Assembly (NCBI GenBank): GCA_024231975.1
Contig: JAAEQB010000012.1
Coordinates: 248,001-312,000 of the forward strand
Reading direction: 5' to 3'
DNA length: 64,000 nucleotides
From: Allobosea sp.
GTDB lineage: Bacteria > Pseudomonadota > Alphaproteobacteria > Rhizobiales > Beijerinckiaceae
Part shown: in pieces, positions 35,370 through 44,898 of the stretch
Layout of the letters: the number at the start of each line of letters is the position of its first letter
How positions within the stretch are numbered: position 1 is the first letter of the stretch
Position numbers and translations under genes: made by a program
Notes under the pieces: generated by a model
Databases searched by the model: none
What the model was told of the DNA's origin: nothing
Seen by the model: only the letters and a program-made list of their open reading frames with translations

Positions 35370-35393
35370 ACGGCCGCCATCGCGGGCGGCCGT
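35370..35393 (-). terminator. Probable terminator of the quinone oxidoreductase gene
   Basis: A 9-bp perfect stem, ACGGCCGCC paired with GGCGGCCGT, closes on ATCGCG and lies 26 bases past the minus-strand stop at 35419. On the minus strand it is followed by a T-containing tract (TTCCGTTTC), so termination is likely but not ideal. Confidence 0.6.
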
Positions 35394-35418
35394 CTGCCGA
35401 TCGTTGGATTGGTGCGGA

Positions 35419-36390
35419 CTACGGGATGATCACCGTCGAACCGGTCGTGCCGCGCCCTTCCAGCGCGCGATGGGCATCGGCCGCATCCTTCAGCGCGAAA
35501 CGGGCGTTGATCGCGACGGCGACCTTGCCGGAGCCGACAGCCTCGAACAGGTTCTTTGCCATCGCGACCAGGGTGTCGCGATTCGCGGTGTGCGTGTTCA
35601 TCGTCGGGCGGGTGACGTAGAGGGACCCCTTCGCCGAGAGGATACCGAGATTGAAGGCCTCGACAGCACCCGAGGCGTTGCCGAAGCTCGCCAGCAGGCC
35701 GAACGGCCTCAGCGAGTCGAGCGAGCCCATGAAGGTGTCCTTGCCGACGCCGTCATAGACGACATTGCAGAGCTTGCCGCCGGTGATCTCCTTGACCCGC
35801 GCCGGAACGCTCTCGTCACGGTAGAGGATGACGTGGTCGGCCTTGTTCGCCTTGGCGAGCTCGGCCTTCTCCTTGCTGCCGACCGTGCCGATCACGGTGG
35901 CGCCGAGCGCCTTGCCCCATTGGCAGAGGATCGAGCCGGTGCCGCCGGCTGCGGCATGGACCAGGATCGTGTCGCCCGCCTTCACCGGATAGGTGCGATG
36001 GAGCAGGTATTCGGCCGTCAGCCCCTTGAGCAGCATGCTGGCGCCGGCTTCGTAGGACACGTTGTCGGGCAAGGCCACCACTGCCGACGCCGGAACGATG
36101 CGCTCCTCAGCATAGGCGCCGTGCGCCGCGACGACGGCGATGCGGTCACCCGGCTTGAACTCGGTCACGCCCGGACCGACAGCGAGCACGTCGCCAGCCG
36201 ATTCATTGCCGAGCGTGAACGGCAGCGGCGCCGGATAGAGGCCGGTGCGGAAATAGGTGTCGATGAAGTTGAGGCCGATGGCGCGGTTGCGGATCAGGAT
36301 TTCGCCCGGCCCCGGCGCCGGCAGGCTGACCTCCTCTAGCTGCAGAACCTCGGGTCCACCGGTCTTGTGTACGCGGATTGCTTTCGCCAT
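35419..36390 (-). CDS. NADPH:quinone oxidoreductase (zinc-independent MDR family)
   Basis: A 323-aa cytoplasmic oxidoreductase of the quinone reductase/zeta-crystallin type. The N-terminal GroES-like domain has the family signature AIGLNFIDTYFRTGLYP and TLGNESAGDVLAVGPGV; the Rossmann domain shows VHAAAGGTGSILCQWGKALG. The structural and catalytic zinc ligands of alcohol dehydrogenases are absent, as expected. It is divergent from the SulP gene, with a 128-bp shared control region. Physiological substrate unknown. Confidence 0.92.
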   Translation of the reverse strand: MAKAIRVHKTGGPEVLQLEEVSLPAPGPGEILIRNRAIGLNFIDTYFRTGLYPAPLPFTLGNESAGDVLAVGPGVTEFKPGDRIAVVAAHGAYAEERIVPASAVVALPDNVSYEAGASMLLKGLTAEYLLHRTYPVKAGDTILVHAAAGGTGSILCQWGKALGATVIGTVGSKEKAELAKANKADHVILYRDESVPARVKEITGGKLCNVVYDGVGKDTFMGSLDSLRPFGLLASFGNASGAVEAFNLGILSAKGSLYVTRPTMNTHTANRDTLVAMAKNLFEAVGSGKVAVAINARFALKDAADAHRALEGRGTTGSTVIIP

Positions 36391-36518
36391 GGCGATCTCC
36401 TGATGTTGATGGCCACAACGATAGGGACTTGCCTTCCTTCAGCGCAACGGCTGCACTGCACGGCAGACCCGCGCAAACGCCGAGTCGGTCTGGCATAACT
36501 GCATGATCGGTCTCTGAC

Positions 36519-38219
36519 ATGAACAGGCAAGGCGCTCATCTCGGCGGCCACCCGATCCTGCGCGAGGCCTTCACCCCCAAGCTGATCTCCGCCCTGCGCG
36601 AAGGCTATGGCCTTACCCGTCTGCGGGCCGATGCGCTTTCGGGGCTGACGGTCGCGATCGTCGCGCTGCCGCTCTCAATGGCGATCGCCATCGCCAGCGG
36701 CGCGACGCCAGCTGCCGGGCTGTTCACCGCGATCATCGGCGGCTTCCTGGTCTCGGCCCTGAGCGGCAGCCGCCACCAGATCGGCGGGCCGGCCGGCGCC
36801 TTCATCGTCCTCGTCGCCGCGACGATCGACCAGCACGGCTTCGACGGGCTGCTGCTCGCGACCATGCTGGCCGGCGCCATGCTGATCGCGGTCGGGGCGC
36901 TGAGGCTCGGCACCTACATCAAGTACATCCCGCATCCGGTGCTGGTCGGCTTCACCACCGGCATCGCCATCATCATCTTCGCCAGCCAGATCCGCGACCT
37001 CTTCGGCCTGACGCTGCCCGGCAAGGAGCCGGCGGCTCTCATTCCGAAGCTACAGGCGCTGATCGCTGCGCTCGGCACGCTCAACCCGGCGGCCTTCGGC
37101 CTCTCGGCGCTGACGATCGCGGCGATCCTGGCCGTGAGGCGCTGGCGGCCGAGCTGGCCGGGGCTTCTGATCGCGGTCGCGCTCGCCGCCGCCGCGACCT
37201 TCCTGCTCAACTTGCCGGTCGAGACCATCGGCAGCCGCTTTGGCGGCATTCCACGTGCCCTGCCCGCCCCGCACCTGCCGGCTTTCAACCTCGACAAGCT
37301 GGTCGAGGTGCTGCCGGCCGCACTCTCGATCGCCGTGCTCGGCGGCATCGAATCGCTGCTCTCGGCCGTGGTCGCCGACGGGATGAGCGGGCGCCGACAC
37401 CGCTCCAACATGGAGCTGGTGGCGCAGGGCGTCGCCAATATCGGCTCGCCCTTGTTCGGTGGCATCTGCGTCACCGGCACGATCGCCCGCACTGCGACGA
37501 ACATTCGCGCCGGCGGGGTGACGCCGGTCGCGGGGATACTGCACGCCGCGTTCGTGCTGCTGTTCATGCTGGTCGCGGCGCCACTCGCCTCCTATATCCC
37601 CCTGGCGGCGCTCGCCGGTGTGCTCGCGGTCGTCGCCTGGAACATGGCCGAGAAGGCCGCCTTCGCCGCGATCCTCAAGCATTCACGCGCCGACTCGCTG
37701 GTGCTGCTCTCGACCTTCCTGCTGGTGATCTTCGAAGATCTGATGGTCGGGATCGGCGTCGGCGTCGTGCTGGGGTCGCTGATCTTCATGCACCGCATGG
37801 CCAACATCGTCACGGTCGAGGCCGGCATGGACGTGGGCCTCGTCGACTATGACGAAGCAGGCCATGACGAGCCGCAGGCGAACGGCAACGGCAAGCGCGA
37901 CGGCGAGGCCTTCCACTACAAGATCACCGGCCCGCTCTTCTTCGGCGCCAGCAGTCATGTCGCGACTGTGCTCGACCGCGTCGGCCCTTTTCCCGAGCGG
38001 ATCGTGCTCGATCTGTCCGGCGTGCCCTTCGCCGATTCGAGCGCGGCGGTCTCGCTTAAGGCGATGATCGACAAGGCTCTGCGCCTTGGCTCCGCCGTCG
38101 AGATTCGCGGCGCCGGACGGCAGGTTCGCGCCGTGCTTGGCCATGAGGGCATCGACGAACGCCTCGTCTCCTTCCGGGAGGTCGCCCAGAAGCCCGGCAA
38201 GGGCGTGGTCTGGGGGTAG
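36519..38219 (+). CDS. SulP family anion transporter with STAS domain
   Basis: A 566-aa inner-membrane transporter of the SulP/SLC26 family, which move sulfate, bicarbonate or other anions. The N-terminal part has about 12 hydrophobic segments with the signature region LSGSRHQIGGPAGAFIVL and GIESLLSAVVADGMSGRRH; a C-terminal STAS domain (about 440-560) contains ERIVLDLSGVPFADSSAA. Sulfate is possible given the cysteine locus 3 kb upstream, but bicarbonate or dicarboxylate cannot be excluded by sequence. It is probably monocistronic, with the UbiH-like gene starting 52 bases later. Confidence 0.9.
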   Translation: MNRQGAHLGGHPILREAFTPKLISALREGYGLTRLRADALSGLTVAIVALPLSMAIAIASGATPAAGLFTAIIGGFLVSALSGSRHQIGGPAGAFIVLVAATIDQHGFDGLLLATMLAGAMLIAVGALRLGTYIKYIPHPVLVGFTTGIAIIIFASQIRDLFGLTLPGKEPAALIPKLQALIAALGTLNPAAFGLSALTIAAILAVRRWRPSWPGLLIAVALAAAATFLLNLPVETIGSRFGGIPRALPAPHLPAFNLDKLVEVLPAALSIAVLGGIESLLSAVVADGMSGRRHRSNMELVAQGVANIGSPLFGGICVTGTIARTATNIRAGGVTPVAGILHAAFVLLFMLVAAPLASYIPLAALAGVLAVVAWNMAEKAAFAAILKHSRADSLVLLSTFLLVIFEDLMVGIGVGVVLGSLIFMHRMANIVTVEAGMDVGLVDYDEAGHDEPQANGNGKRDGEAFHYKITGPLFFGASSHVATVLDRVGPFPERIVLDLSGVPFADSSAAVSLKAMIDKALRLGSAVEIRGAGRQVRAVLGHEGIDERLVSFREVAQKPGKGVVWG

Positions 38220-38271
38220 CTGCGGCAAGCCTGCGCTCGCCACGAACGCCGGCATCGGCTACCGAGGGGCC

Positions 38272-39444
38272 ATGACAGACCAGCAGCATTGCGACATCGC
38301 CATCGTCGGGGCCGGCGCGGTCGGGCTCGCGGCGGCGCTCGCGCTCGCTGCTGCCGGGCGGCAGGTCGTGCTGTTCGGGCAGGCAGCTGCGCCGCGCGAC
38401 GGCCGTACCGTCGCCTTGCTCGATGGCTCCTGGCGATTGCTCGAGGCGCTCGGCCTGACGGAGGCGCTGGACGAGGTCGCCGCGCCGCTCGCGGTGATGC
38501 GGCTGGTAGACGATACCGGCAGCCTGTTCCGGCAGCCGCCGGTCGAGTTCAAGGCAGCCGAGCTCGGCCTGCCGGCCTTCGGCTGGAATGTCGAGAACGC
38601 CGTGCTGGTCGAGGGCATGGCGGCCAAGGTAGCGGCCGAGCCGCGTATCCTCATGATCCCGCAGGCGGTGACGGAGATCACGGCAGGCGCCGACGGCGTC
38701 CTCCTTGCCGGCGACGGGTTCGCTCCCATCACGGCACGCCTTGTCATCGGCGCCGACGGCCGCAAGTCGCGGGTCCGGGAGGCTGCCGGCATCACGGCGC
38801 GCGACTGGAGCTATCCGCAGGTGGCGCTGACCGCGATCCTGAGCCATCGCCGCGAGCATCAGGACGCCTCGACCGAATTCCACACTCGCTCCGGCCCGTG
38901 CACGCTGGTGCCGATGTCCGGCCGCCGCTCCTCGCTGGTCTGGCTGCTCGAACCCGGCGAGGCCGAGCGTATCGCCGGGCTCGATGACGCCGCTTTCGCC
39001 CGCGCGGTCGAGCGCCAGACCCATTCGATCCTCGGCGCGTTGACGCTCGCGGGCCCGCGTGGGCGGGTGCCGATGGGTGGCCTGTCGGTCGATCGGTTCG
39101 CCGATGGGCGCATGGCGCTGATCGGCGAGGCCGCGCATGTCTTCCCGCCGATCGGGGCGCAGGGGCTCAATCTCGGTCTGCGCGATGTCGCGGCGCTGCG
39201 TGATGCGGTCGCTGGAGCCGAGGATCCGGGCGAAGACGCAGCACTCAATGCTTACGATCGCTCGCGCCAGGCGGATGTGCGCCTGCGCACCGGCGCAGTC
39301 GATGCCCTCAACCGGACCTTGCTGACCGACCTCTTGCCGGCCGATCTGATGCGCGGCGCCGGGCTGCTGGCGCTGTCGCGGATCGCGCCCTTGCGCCGGC
39401 TGGTGATGCGCCAGGGACTGGCCGGCGGCACGGCGGCCGGCTGA
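38272..39444 (+). CDS. FAD-dependent monooxygenase, UbiH/COQ6 family
   Basis: A 390-aa flavoprotein hydroxylase. The N-terminal dinucleotide-binding motif is DIAIVGAGAVGLAAALALA (residues 8-26); the second FAD motif, GEAAHVFPPIGAQGLNLGLRD, is at about residue 283. A central IGADGRKSRVRE provides the DG motif. Members of this group hydroxylate ubiquinone precursors; this one may be UbiH, UbiF or a generic paralog. The start at 38272 is used because the FAD motif then has normal spacing. It converges with the CaiB gene, with 3 bases between stops. Confidence 0.87.
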   Translation: MTDQQHCDIAIVGAGAVGLAAALALAAAGRQVVLFGQAAAPRDGRTVALLDGSWRLLEALGLTEALDEVAAPLAVMRLVDDTGSLFRQPPVEFKAAELGLPAFGWNVENAVLVEGMAAKVAAEPRILMIPQAVTEITAGADGVLLAGDGFAPITARLVIGADGRKSRVREAAGITARDWSYPQVALTAILSHRREHQDASTEFHTRSGPCTLVPMSGRRSSLVWLLEPGEAERIAGLDDAAFARAVERQTHSILGALTLAGPRGRVPMGGLSVDRFADGRMALIGEAAHVFPPIGAQGLNLGLRDVAALRDAVAGAEDPGEDAALNAYDRSRQADVRLRTGAVDALNRTLLTDLLPADLMRGAGLLALSRIAPLRRLVMRQGLAGGTAAG

Positions 39445-39447
39445 GCC

Positions 39448-40551
39448 TCAGATTTCGTAATCGCCGATCGGCGGGCTCGCGCGCAGCGCTGGCGCGGCAT
39501 CGCGGAAGACCGGTGCGAGCGGCAGCGGCGTCGAGACCATGCGCCGCCCGCCCGGCTCCTCGACCTGCCGGTCGAACAGGCCGCGCGCAGTCAGGTGCGG
39601 ATCGGCCAGCGCCTCGTCGAGCGTTCGGACAACGGTGCAGCAGCAATCGAGCGGTTCGATCGTGTCCCGCCAATGTCTTGCAGGCTGCGAGGCTATGATC
39701 GCAGCGATCGCCGCTTGCGTCGCCGGCGGATCGCGCCGGTCGTCGCGCAGAGTGGTGTCCAGGCCAATGCCGTCGCAGAAGCTGGCCCAGAATTTCCCCT
39801 CGATCGCCCCCACCGCGAGGAACCAGCCATCGGCCGTCGCATAGAGGCCGTAGCGCGGGCTACCGCCCGTGAGCATCCCCTCCCCGCCGGCCGGATAGCG
39901 GCCCGACGCCTGCCCCTGCGCCAGCGCATACCAGGAGAAGGCGAGCATCGCGTCGGTCATGGCGATGTCGAGATGGCAGCCCTGGCCGGAGCGGTCGCGC
40001 TCGCGCAAGGCGAGCAGGATGTTGATCACGGCCGGCATGGCGCCGCCAGCGATGTCGGCTACCAAGGTAGGCGGCAGCGGTGGTTGCCTGCCAGGGGCGA
40101 GCGACTGGCCGAGCAAGCCGCCAATCGCCTGGTAGTTGATGTCGTGGCCCGCCTCGGAGGCGCGCGGGCCGTCCTGGCCGTAGCCGCTGATCGAGCAGTA
40201 GACCAGTCGCGGGTTGAGCGCCTTGAGCGCCTCGTAGCCGAAGCCGAGACGCGCCATCACGCCGGGCCGGAACTGCTCGATCACGATGTCTGCCTGCTGG
40301 ATCAATGGCCTGAGGCGTTCCAGCGCATCGGCCGCCTTGAGGTCGATGGCGAGGCTCTGCTTGCCGCGATTGAGCACGGCGAAGGGGGCCGAGGTCTCGC
40401 CGAAGCGCGGCGGGAAGCGGCGCATGTCCTCGCCATCCGGCCGCTCGACCCGGATCACGCGGGCGCCGGCTTCGGCGAGGAAGAGGCTCGCCAGCGGCCC
40501 CGGCAGCAGGGTCGAGAAATCGAGGACGAGGAGATCGGAGAGCGGCTGCAT
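39448..40551 (-). CDS. CaiB/BaiF family (class III) CoA-transferase
   Basis: A 367-aa family III CoA-transferase, which moves CoA between organic acids through an Asp-bound anhydride. The N-terminus LLVLDFSTLLPGPLASLFLAEAGA is a classic start for the family; the catalytic Asp is probably in the SEAGHDINYQAIGG segment (about residue 165), where the family has HDxNY. The gene is 34 bases downstream of the AEC transporter on the same strand, so the two probably form an operon; the transporter may import the acid that is activated here. Acid substrate unknown. Confidence 0.9.
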   Translation of the reverse strand: MQPLSDLLVLDFSTLLPGPLASLFLAEAGARVIRVERPDGEDMRRFPPRFGETSAPFAVLNRGKQSLAIDLKAADALERLRPLIQQADIVIEQFRPGVMARLGFGYEALKALNPRLVYCSISGYGQDGPRASEAGHDINYQAIGGLLGQSLAPGRQPPLPPTLVADIAGGAMPAVINILLALRERDRSGQGCHLDIAMTDAMLAFSWYALAQGQASGRYPAGGEGMLTGGSPRYGLYATADGWFLAVGAIEGKFWASFCDGIGLDTTLRDDRRDPPATQAAIAAIIASQPARHWRDTIEPLDCCCTVVRTLDEALADPHLTARGLFDRQVEEPGGRRMVSTPLPLAPVFRDAAPALRASPPIGDYEI

Positions 40552-40585
40552 CGATTGGCCCGGGAAGGCAGGCCCGCGCGGGCCT

Positions 40586-41557
40586 TCAATGAAAGAGGTC
40601 TGCCGGCATCCTGCCTGTCTTCACCAGCCACAGGAAGCCCGTCAGCGTCACTGTCGAGACGATGGTGCCGACGAGGATGCAGGCCGAGGCGCGCTCGATG
40701 CCGACGCGGTACTGCGTCGAGATCACGAAGATATTCAGCGCCGGTGGCAGCGCCGCCATGATCACGGCGGCATAGACCCAGGGCGCCGAGAAATCGCCGA
40801 GGCCGGAGAGCAGCAGCCAGACCAGGAGCGGATGCAGCAGCAGCTTGATCGCGACGAGCCAGGGCAGCTCGCTGGGCATCTGCCGGATCGGCTGCAGCGC
40901 GACGGTCACCCCGAGCAGGAAGAGCGCGCAAGGTGCGGCTGCCTGCGAGAGCCAGAGCGTCATCTTGTCGAGCGCCGTCGGCAGTTCGAGCTTGAGGAAG
41001 GCTGCAAGCACGCCGGCGACGGTGGCGACGTTGAAGGGATGGGTCACGACCCGCCGGATCACCTCGGCCGCCGTTGCGGCGAAGCTGCGCTTCTCGACGC
41101 CGGCCAGCGCCATCAGGAACGGGATCAGCGAGAACAGCAGCAGGTTGTCGAAGACGAAGATCAGCACGACCGGGGCGCTGGCCGCCGGCCCGAGAGCGGC
41201 CAGGATCAGCGGCGGGCCCATATAGCCGATATTCGAATAGGAGCCGGCGACGCCCTGCATCACCGCTTGGGGCATGTCGCCATGGGTATGGCGCCAGCCG
41301 AGTGCGAAGGAGAGCACGAAGGCGCAGAAGGTGGCGAGTGTCGTCACCGCGACGAAACGCCAGTTGGTCAATTCGCTCAGCGGCTTGTCGGCGATCAAGC
41401 GGTAGAACAGGCAAGGCAGCGCGACATAGATCAGGAAGAACTGCATCCAGGCCAGCCCCTCGCCCGGCAGGCGCTTGTAGCGGCCGATCAGGAAGCCGAG
41501 CAGGATCAGCCCGAAGAAGGGCGCGACCAGGTTGAACAGGCTGGCGATGTCGGCCAT
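40586..41557 (-). CDS. AEC family transporter (auxin efflux carrier-like)
   Basis: A 323-aa ten-span inner-membrane protein of the AEC/MdcF family, whose bacterial members transport malonate, malate or related anions. Hydrophobic segments are spread over the whole length; FNLVAPFFGLILLGFLIGRY begins the family N-terminus, and GYMGPPLILAALG carries the conserved Gly-rich motif. The start at 41557 is used because the upstream extension is basic and lacks membrane character. It precedes the CaiB CoA-transferase by 34 bases, suggesting a carboxylate uptake and activation pair. Confidence 0.88.
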   Translation of the reverse strand: MADIASLFNLVAPFFGLILLGFLIGRYKRLPGEGLAWMQFFLIYVALPCLFYRLIADKPLSELTNWRFVAVTTLATFCAFVLSFALGWRHTHGDMPQAVMQGVAGSYSNIGYMGPPLILAALGPAASAPVVLIFVFDNLLLFSLIPFLMALAGVEKRSFAATAAEVIRRVVTHPFNVATVAGVLAAFLKLELPTALDKMTLWLSQAAAPCALFLLGVTVALQPIRQMPSELPWLVAIKLLLHPLLVWLLLSGLGDFSAPWVYAAVIMAALPPALNIFVISTQYRVGIERASACILVGTIVSTVTLTGFLWLVKTGRMPADLFH

Positions 41558-41767
41558 GCGGCGTTCCCGGGTGGCCGACGATGGCGACGGCGTCGCCTTA
41601 TAGGATGGGCCCAGGCGCCTGAGAACCCGGCCGGGCCACACATCCTGCGCCGGCTGCAGGACGCTGGCCCGGCGCGCCGATCACCTCAATTTCACGCTCG
41701 CAGCCCGCACAACTAAAAATTGCAGTTTTCGACGAAGATGGAAGCGATCGGGTAACATATTTCTGCC

Positions 41768-43486
41768 ATGTTCCCTGAATGGCTCATGGAACAGGCGATA
41801 ATGAGCAGCTCTCAAGCGACGGCAGGTAGTCCGGTGTCCGGGACCGCCTGGCGATCTTCGATCACGTCTCCGACCTTCTGGATCGTGGCGTTCCTGGTGA
41901 TGGTGATCCTGGGGCTCGCGCTCCCGATCCGCCTGCCGCTGGGACCCAATTATTGGGATACCGACATCTACCTCGATGCAGCGCAGCGCATCCGGCAGGG
42001 TCAGATCCCCAATATCGACTTCTTCACCTCGATCGGGCCGCTCGGCTTCTATCTCACCGCCTGGATCAAGGCGCTGTTCCCTCAGGCGCAGCCGGCCCTG
42101 CTCGCCAACTGGGCGATCGTGCCGCTCTCGCTCCCGATCGCGGCGCTGATCGCCTGGGACATCGACGCACGCTCGCGCAAGCTGGCTTTGGCGATCGTCA
42201 TACCGTTCCTGGTCCTGACCTCGCTGCCGATCAACCTTCACAGCCTCTACCCCTCGCCCGGCTTCGACGGGTTCGGCTATTACAACCGCCACGTCGCCCT
42301 GCTGCTCTATCTGCTGCTGGCGGCGCTGCTGTTCGTCGAGAGCCGGGCCCTGCTGACGACGCTCGTCGCGGTGCTGATGGTGGCGCTGTTCCTGGTCAAG
42401 GTGACGGGGCCGGTCTCGGGCGCCGCCCTCGTCGGCTATGCGGTCCTGGCCGGGCGCATGCGCTTTCGCGATGCCGCGATCGCCGCAGGCGCGGTCATCG
42501 CCTGCCTGGGCGTGGTCGAACTCGCGACCGGCCTCGTCTTCGCCTATCTCGAAGACATCCTCGACCTTGCCATGCTCAACTCCGCCTCGTTTCTGCGGCG
42601 GTTCCTGACGCTGGGCTCGATCAAGTTCAACGTGATCGCGCCCTGCCTGGCGCTGATTGGCGTCCTCGCCTATGCGGCGCGGCGGGACCGGCTGTCGCCC
42701 GGGAGCCTGCTGACCTCGCCGCTGGGCTGGTTGAGCGCGAGCCTCTTCGCGCTCGTCCTCGGCGAGACGCAGAACAGCGGATCGCTCGAATTCATCGGGC
42801 TCTGGCCGGTGCTGATCCTGATCCTCAAGGATTATCACCACAAGTCCGGCGACCGATTGCGCCCCTGGGTGCTGATGCTCGTCATGGCCGTGTCGCTGCC
42901 GAGCGCCGTGATCTTCCTGGAACGCGGCGCGCGTGCGGTGATCGCCGCTCCGCGCTACCAGGCGCTTGATGTGCCGGATGTCGGGCCGCTCGGCCGCGTC
43001 AGCCTGAAGCCGGAGCTGGCGCAACGCGCGGTCGGGCAGCTGGAGCACTACGTCAAGTACTACGACGCCTCCGCCGACCTCGTCCGCCGGGGCCTGCTGC
43101 CGTCGGCCACGCTGTTCTCCGAGATCGACCACCAGGCGACCTGGCTGCTCGAAGTGCAACAGGGCATCGACGCGATCAAGCGCTGGGAGGCGACGAACCG
43201 GCGCCAGCTCAACGGCTTCTTCGCGCTCGACTTCATCAGCCCGTTCAACCACCTGCTCGGCCGCGCCGCCCCGCAGCATGTCGCGCTCGGCATTGACACC
43301 GAACGGACCAATCCGAAGGTCACGCGCGAGATGCTGGAGGCGCTGCGCGACATCGACGCGATCATGCGGCCCAAATGCCCCTACGAGGTCAAGCGGGCGG
43401 CGATCTGGACACAGTTCGCCCAGGCCCTGGAAGGTCGCCAGCTGATCAGCCTCGCGCCCTGCTGGGACATGTATCTGAGGAAGTAG
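41768..43486 (+). CDS. Polytopic membrane protein of unknown function, possibly glycosyltransferase-like
   Basis: A 572-aa protein with about ten hydrophobic segments in residues 30-390 and a soluble C-terminal domain of about 180 residues. Near the first loop, NYWDTDIYLDAAQRI resembles the acidic first extracytoplasmic loop of GT-C glycosyltransferases, and SIGPLGFYLTAWIK is similar to that fold's second loop, but no definitive signature is seen. ATG at 41768, 41786 or 41801 may be the start. It has a terminator just downstream and no same-strand partner, so it is a monocistronic orphan. Protein modification or envelope sugar transfer is a guess. Confidence 0.6.
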   Translation: MFPEWLMEQAIMSSSQATAGSPVSGTAWRSSITSPTFWIVAFLVMVILGLALPIRLPLGPNYWDTDIYLDAAQRIRQGQIPNIDFFTSIGPLGFYLTAWIKALFPQAQPALLANWAIVPLSLPIAALIAWDIDARSRKLALAIVIPFLVLTSLPINLHSLYPSPGFDGFGYYNRHVALLLYLLLAALLFVESRALLTTLVAVLMVALFLVKVTGPVSGAALVGYAVLAGRMRFRDAAIAAGAVIACLGVVELATGLVFAYLEDILDLAMLNSASFLRRFLTLGSIKFNVIAPCLALIGVLAYAARRDRLSPGSLLTSPLGWLSASLFALVLGETQNSGSLEFIGLWPVLILILKDYHHKSGDRLRPWVLMLVMAVSLPSAVIFLERGARAVIAAPRYQALDVPDVGPLGRVSLKPELAQRAVGQLEHYVKYYDASADLVRRGLLPSATLFSEIDHQATWLLEVQQGIDAIKRWEATNRRQLNGFFALDFISPFNHLLGRAAPQHVALGIDTERTNPKVTREMLEALRDIDAIMRPKCPYEVKRAAIWTQFAQALEGRQLISLAPCWDMYLRK

Positions 43487-43494
43487 GAGTTGCC

Positions 43495-43528
43495 AGGACC
43501 GCCGCTGCGATAGATGGCGGTCCTTTCT
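43495..43528 (+). terminator. Intrinsic terminator after membrane protein gene
   Basis: A 9-bp perfect stem, AGGACCGCC paired with GGCGGTCCT, has a 12-base loop and a following TTCT tract. It lies 8 bases after the stop at 43486 and marks the end of that unit, just before the convergent binding-protein gene. Confidence 0.8.
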
Positions 43529-43574
43529 CTCGCGAGACGGCCTTTGCGAGCGACTGCATCGGCAGGAGAGTTGA

Positions 43575-44609
43575 TCAGCCCTTGGCCAGCCAGGCGTTGA
43601 AGCGCTCGTTCAGCGTCTCGAGATTGTCGTTCCAGAACTGCTCGTCGTACCGGACATTCTGCTCGAGATTCTTGCCGACCGGCATCAGCGGCAGGCGGTC
43701 GGGCGCGAGCAGGCCGGCGGACTTACCGTTGACCGGCGCGACCGGCTGTATCGCTGAGAAGGCGGCCTGCGCCTCGGGCGAGGTCGCGAAATTGATGAAC
43801 TCATAGGCCCGCTCTAGGTTCTTGCCGCCGGCGACGATGGTCCAGTAGTCGATCGTGTAGAAGGCGTCCTGCCAGCCATAGCCGAGCGGCGCTCCTTCGG
43901 CGCGAGCCTCGAGGATGCGGCCGATGAAGGAGGTCGACATCACGACATTGCCGGAGCTGAGCCAGTCCGAGGGTTGCGCGCCCGCTTCCCACCACTGGAT
44001 GCTGGACTTGATCTCGTCGAGCTTACGGAAGGCGCGGTCGATACCGGCGGGCGTGCGGATGACCTTATAGACGTCCTCGCGCGCGACGCCGTCGGCCAGC
44101 AGGGCGATCTCCAGCGTCGCCTTCGGCTGGCGGCGCAGGGCGCGCTTGCCGGGATATTTCTTGAGGTCCCAGAAATCGACCCAGGTTTTCGGCTGCTCGC
44201 CGGTCAGCTTGCTGTTGTAGGCCAGCACCAGCGACCAGCCGACGGAACCGATGCCGCAAGGCGTGATGCCGCCAGCCGGGAAGTCGGCGGCGTGTGTCAG
44301 CTTCGACTTGTCGAGCTCGACGATCGCCCCCTCGGCGCAGGCGTTGATCGTCTCGGGGGAACCAAGCGTGATCACGTCCCAGACGGTGTTCCTGGCTTCG
44401 ACCATCGCGCGGATCTGGCCGAGGCCGCCGGTGTAGACGGCGTCCCGCACGTCGGTACCTGTTTTCTTTGTGTAGGGCTCCATCAGCACCGAGCGCTGCT
44501 TCTGGGTATAGCTCCCGCCCCAGGTCGCGACGGTGAGGTTGTCGGCGAAAGCGATCGATGGAACGGCCAGAGCCGCTGAAATACCGGCCAGAGCCGCGAG
44601 ATGCTTCAT
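43575..44609 (-). CDS. ABC transporter periplasmic binding protein, PotD-like (paralog 1)
   Basis: A 344-aa family 1/8 extracellular solute-binding precursor with a signal peptide (residues 1-22, ending IAFA). The mature start LTVATWGGSYTQKQ and the TGGLGQIRAM, GVGSVGWSLVL-like, WADFWDLKKYPGKRAL-type and FINFATSPEAQAAF motifs define a polyamine- or amino-acid-like SBP. It is clearly a paralog of the protein at 49041, sharing most of these motifs. It is transcribed separately, downstream of the IclR gene, from a promoter with a strong palindrome at 44682. Ligand unknown; putrescine-type or quaternary amine ligands are possible from the family only. Confidence 0.88.
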   Translation of the reverse strand: MKHLAALAGISAALAVPSIAFADNLTVATWGGSYTQKQRSVLMEPYTKKTGTDVRDAVYTGGLGQIRAMVEARNTVWDVITLGSPETINACAEGAIVELDKSKLTHAADFPAGGITPCGIGSVGWSLVLAYNSKLTGEQPKTWVDFWDLKKYPGKRALRRQPKATLEIALLADGVAREDVYKVIRTPAGIDRAFRKLDEIKSSIQWWEAGAQPSDWLSSGNVVMSTSFIGRILEARAEGAPLGYGWQDAFYTIDYWTIVAGGKNLERAYEFINFATSPEAQAAFSAIQPVAPVNGKSAGLLAPDRLPLMPVGKNLEQNVRYDEQFWNDNLETLNERFNAWLAKG

Positions 44610-44681
44610 GGTGCCGTCCCCTGTTTTCTGATCCGGCGAGCGAACTGCCCTTGCCGGATTGAAACATCAATATGAAAAACG

Positions 44682-44702
44682 ACGTTTCTTTATAAGAAAC
44701 GT
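44682..44702. promoter_or_regulatory. Operator-like perfect palindrome before binding-protein paralog 1
   Basis: ACGTTTCTT and AAGAAACGT are separated by TAT, giving a 9-bp perfect dyad centred about 83 bases before the start codon at 44609. A 17-of-21 match to it occurs before the aminotransferase gene (50421). The adjacent IclR gene is the natural candidate regulator, by proximity and because this family binds such inverted repeats. Confidence 0.65.
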
Positions 44703-44898
44703 ACTGCCCCGCTCACCGCCTGTCAACGGAACCTCACGCAAGGGCAAGGCGCGAGCGATCAAACGCCGGCCCACCTCCCGGGCCGGCGATCACGGGTCGC
44801 GATGATGAAAGCCGTCATGCTGCAGCACGCCCGCGACGGATACGGCGCGTTCGTCATTGCTTGCGGAAAGATTGCTTGCTGGGCGTCCGGCGCCGCTG

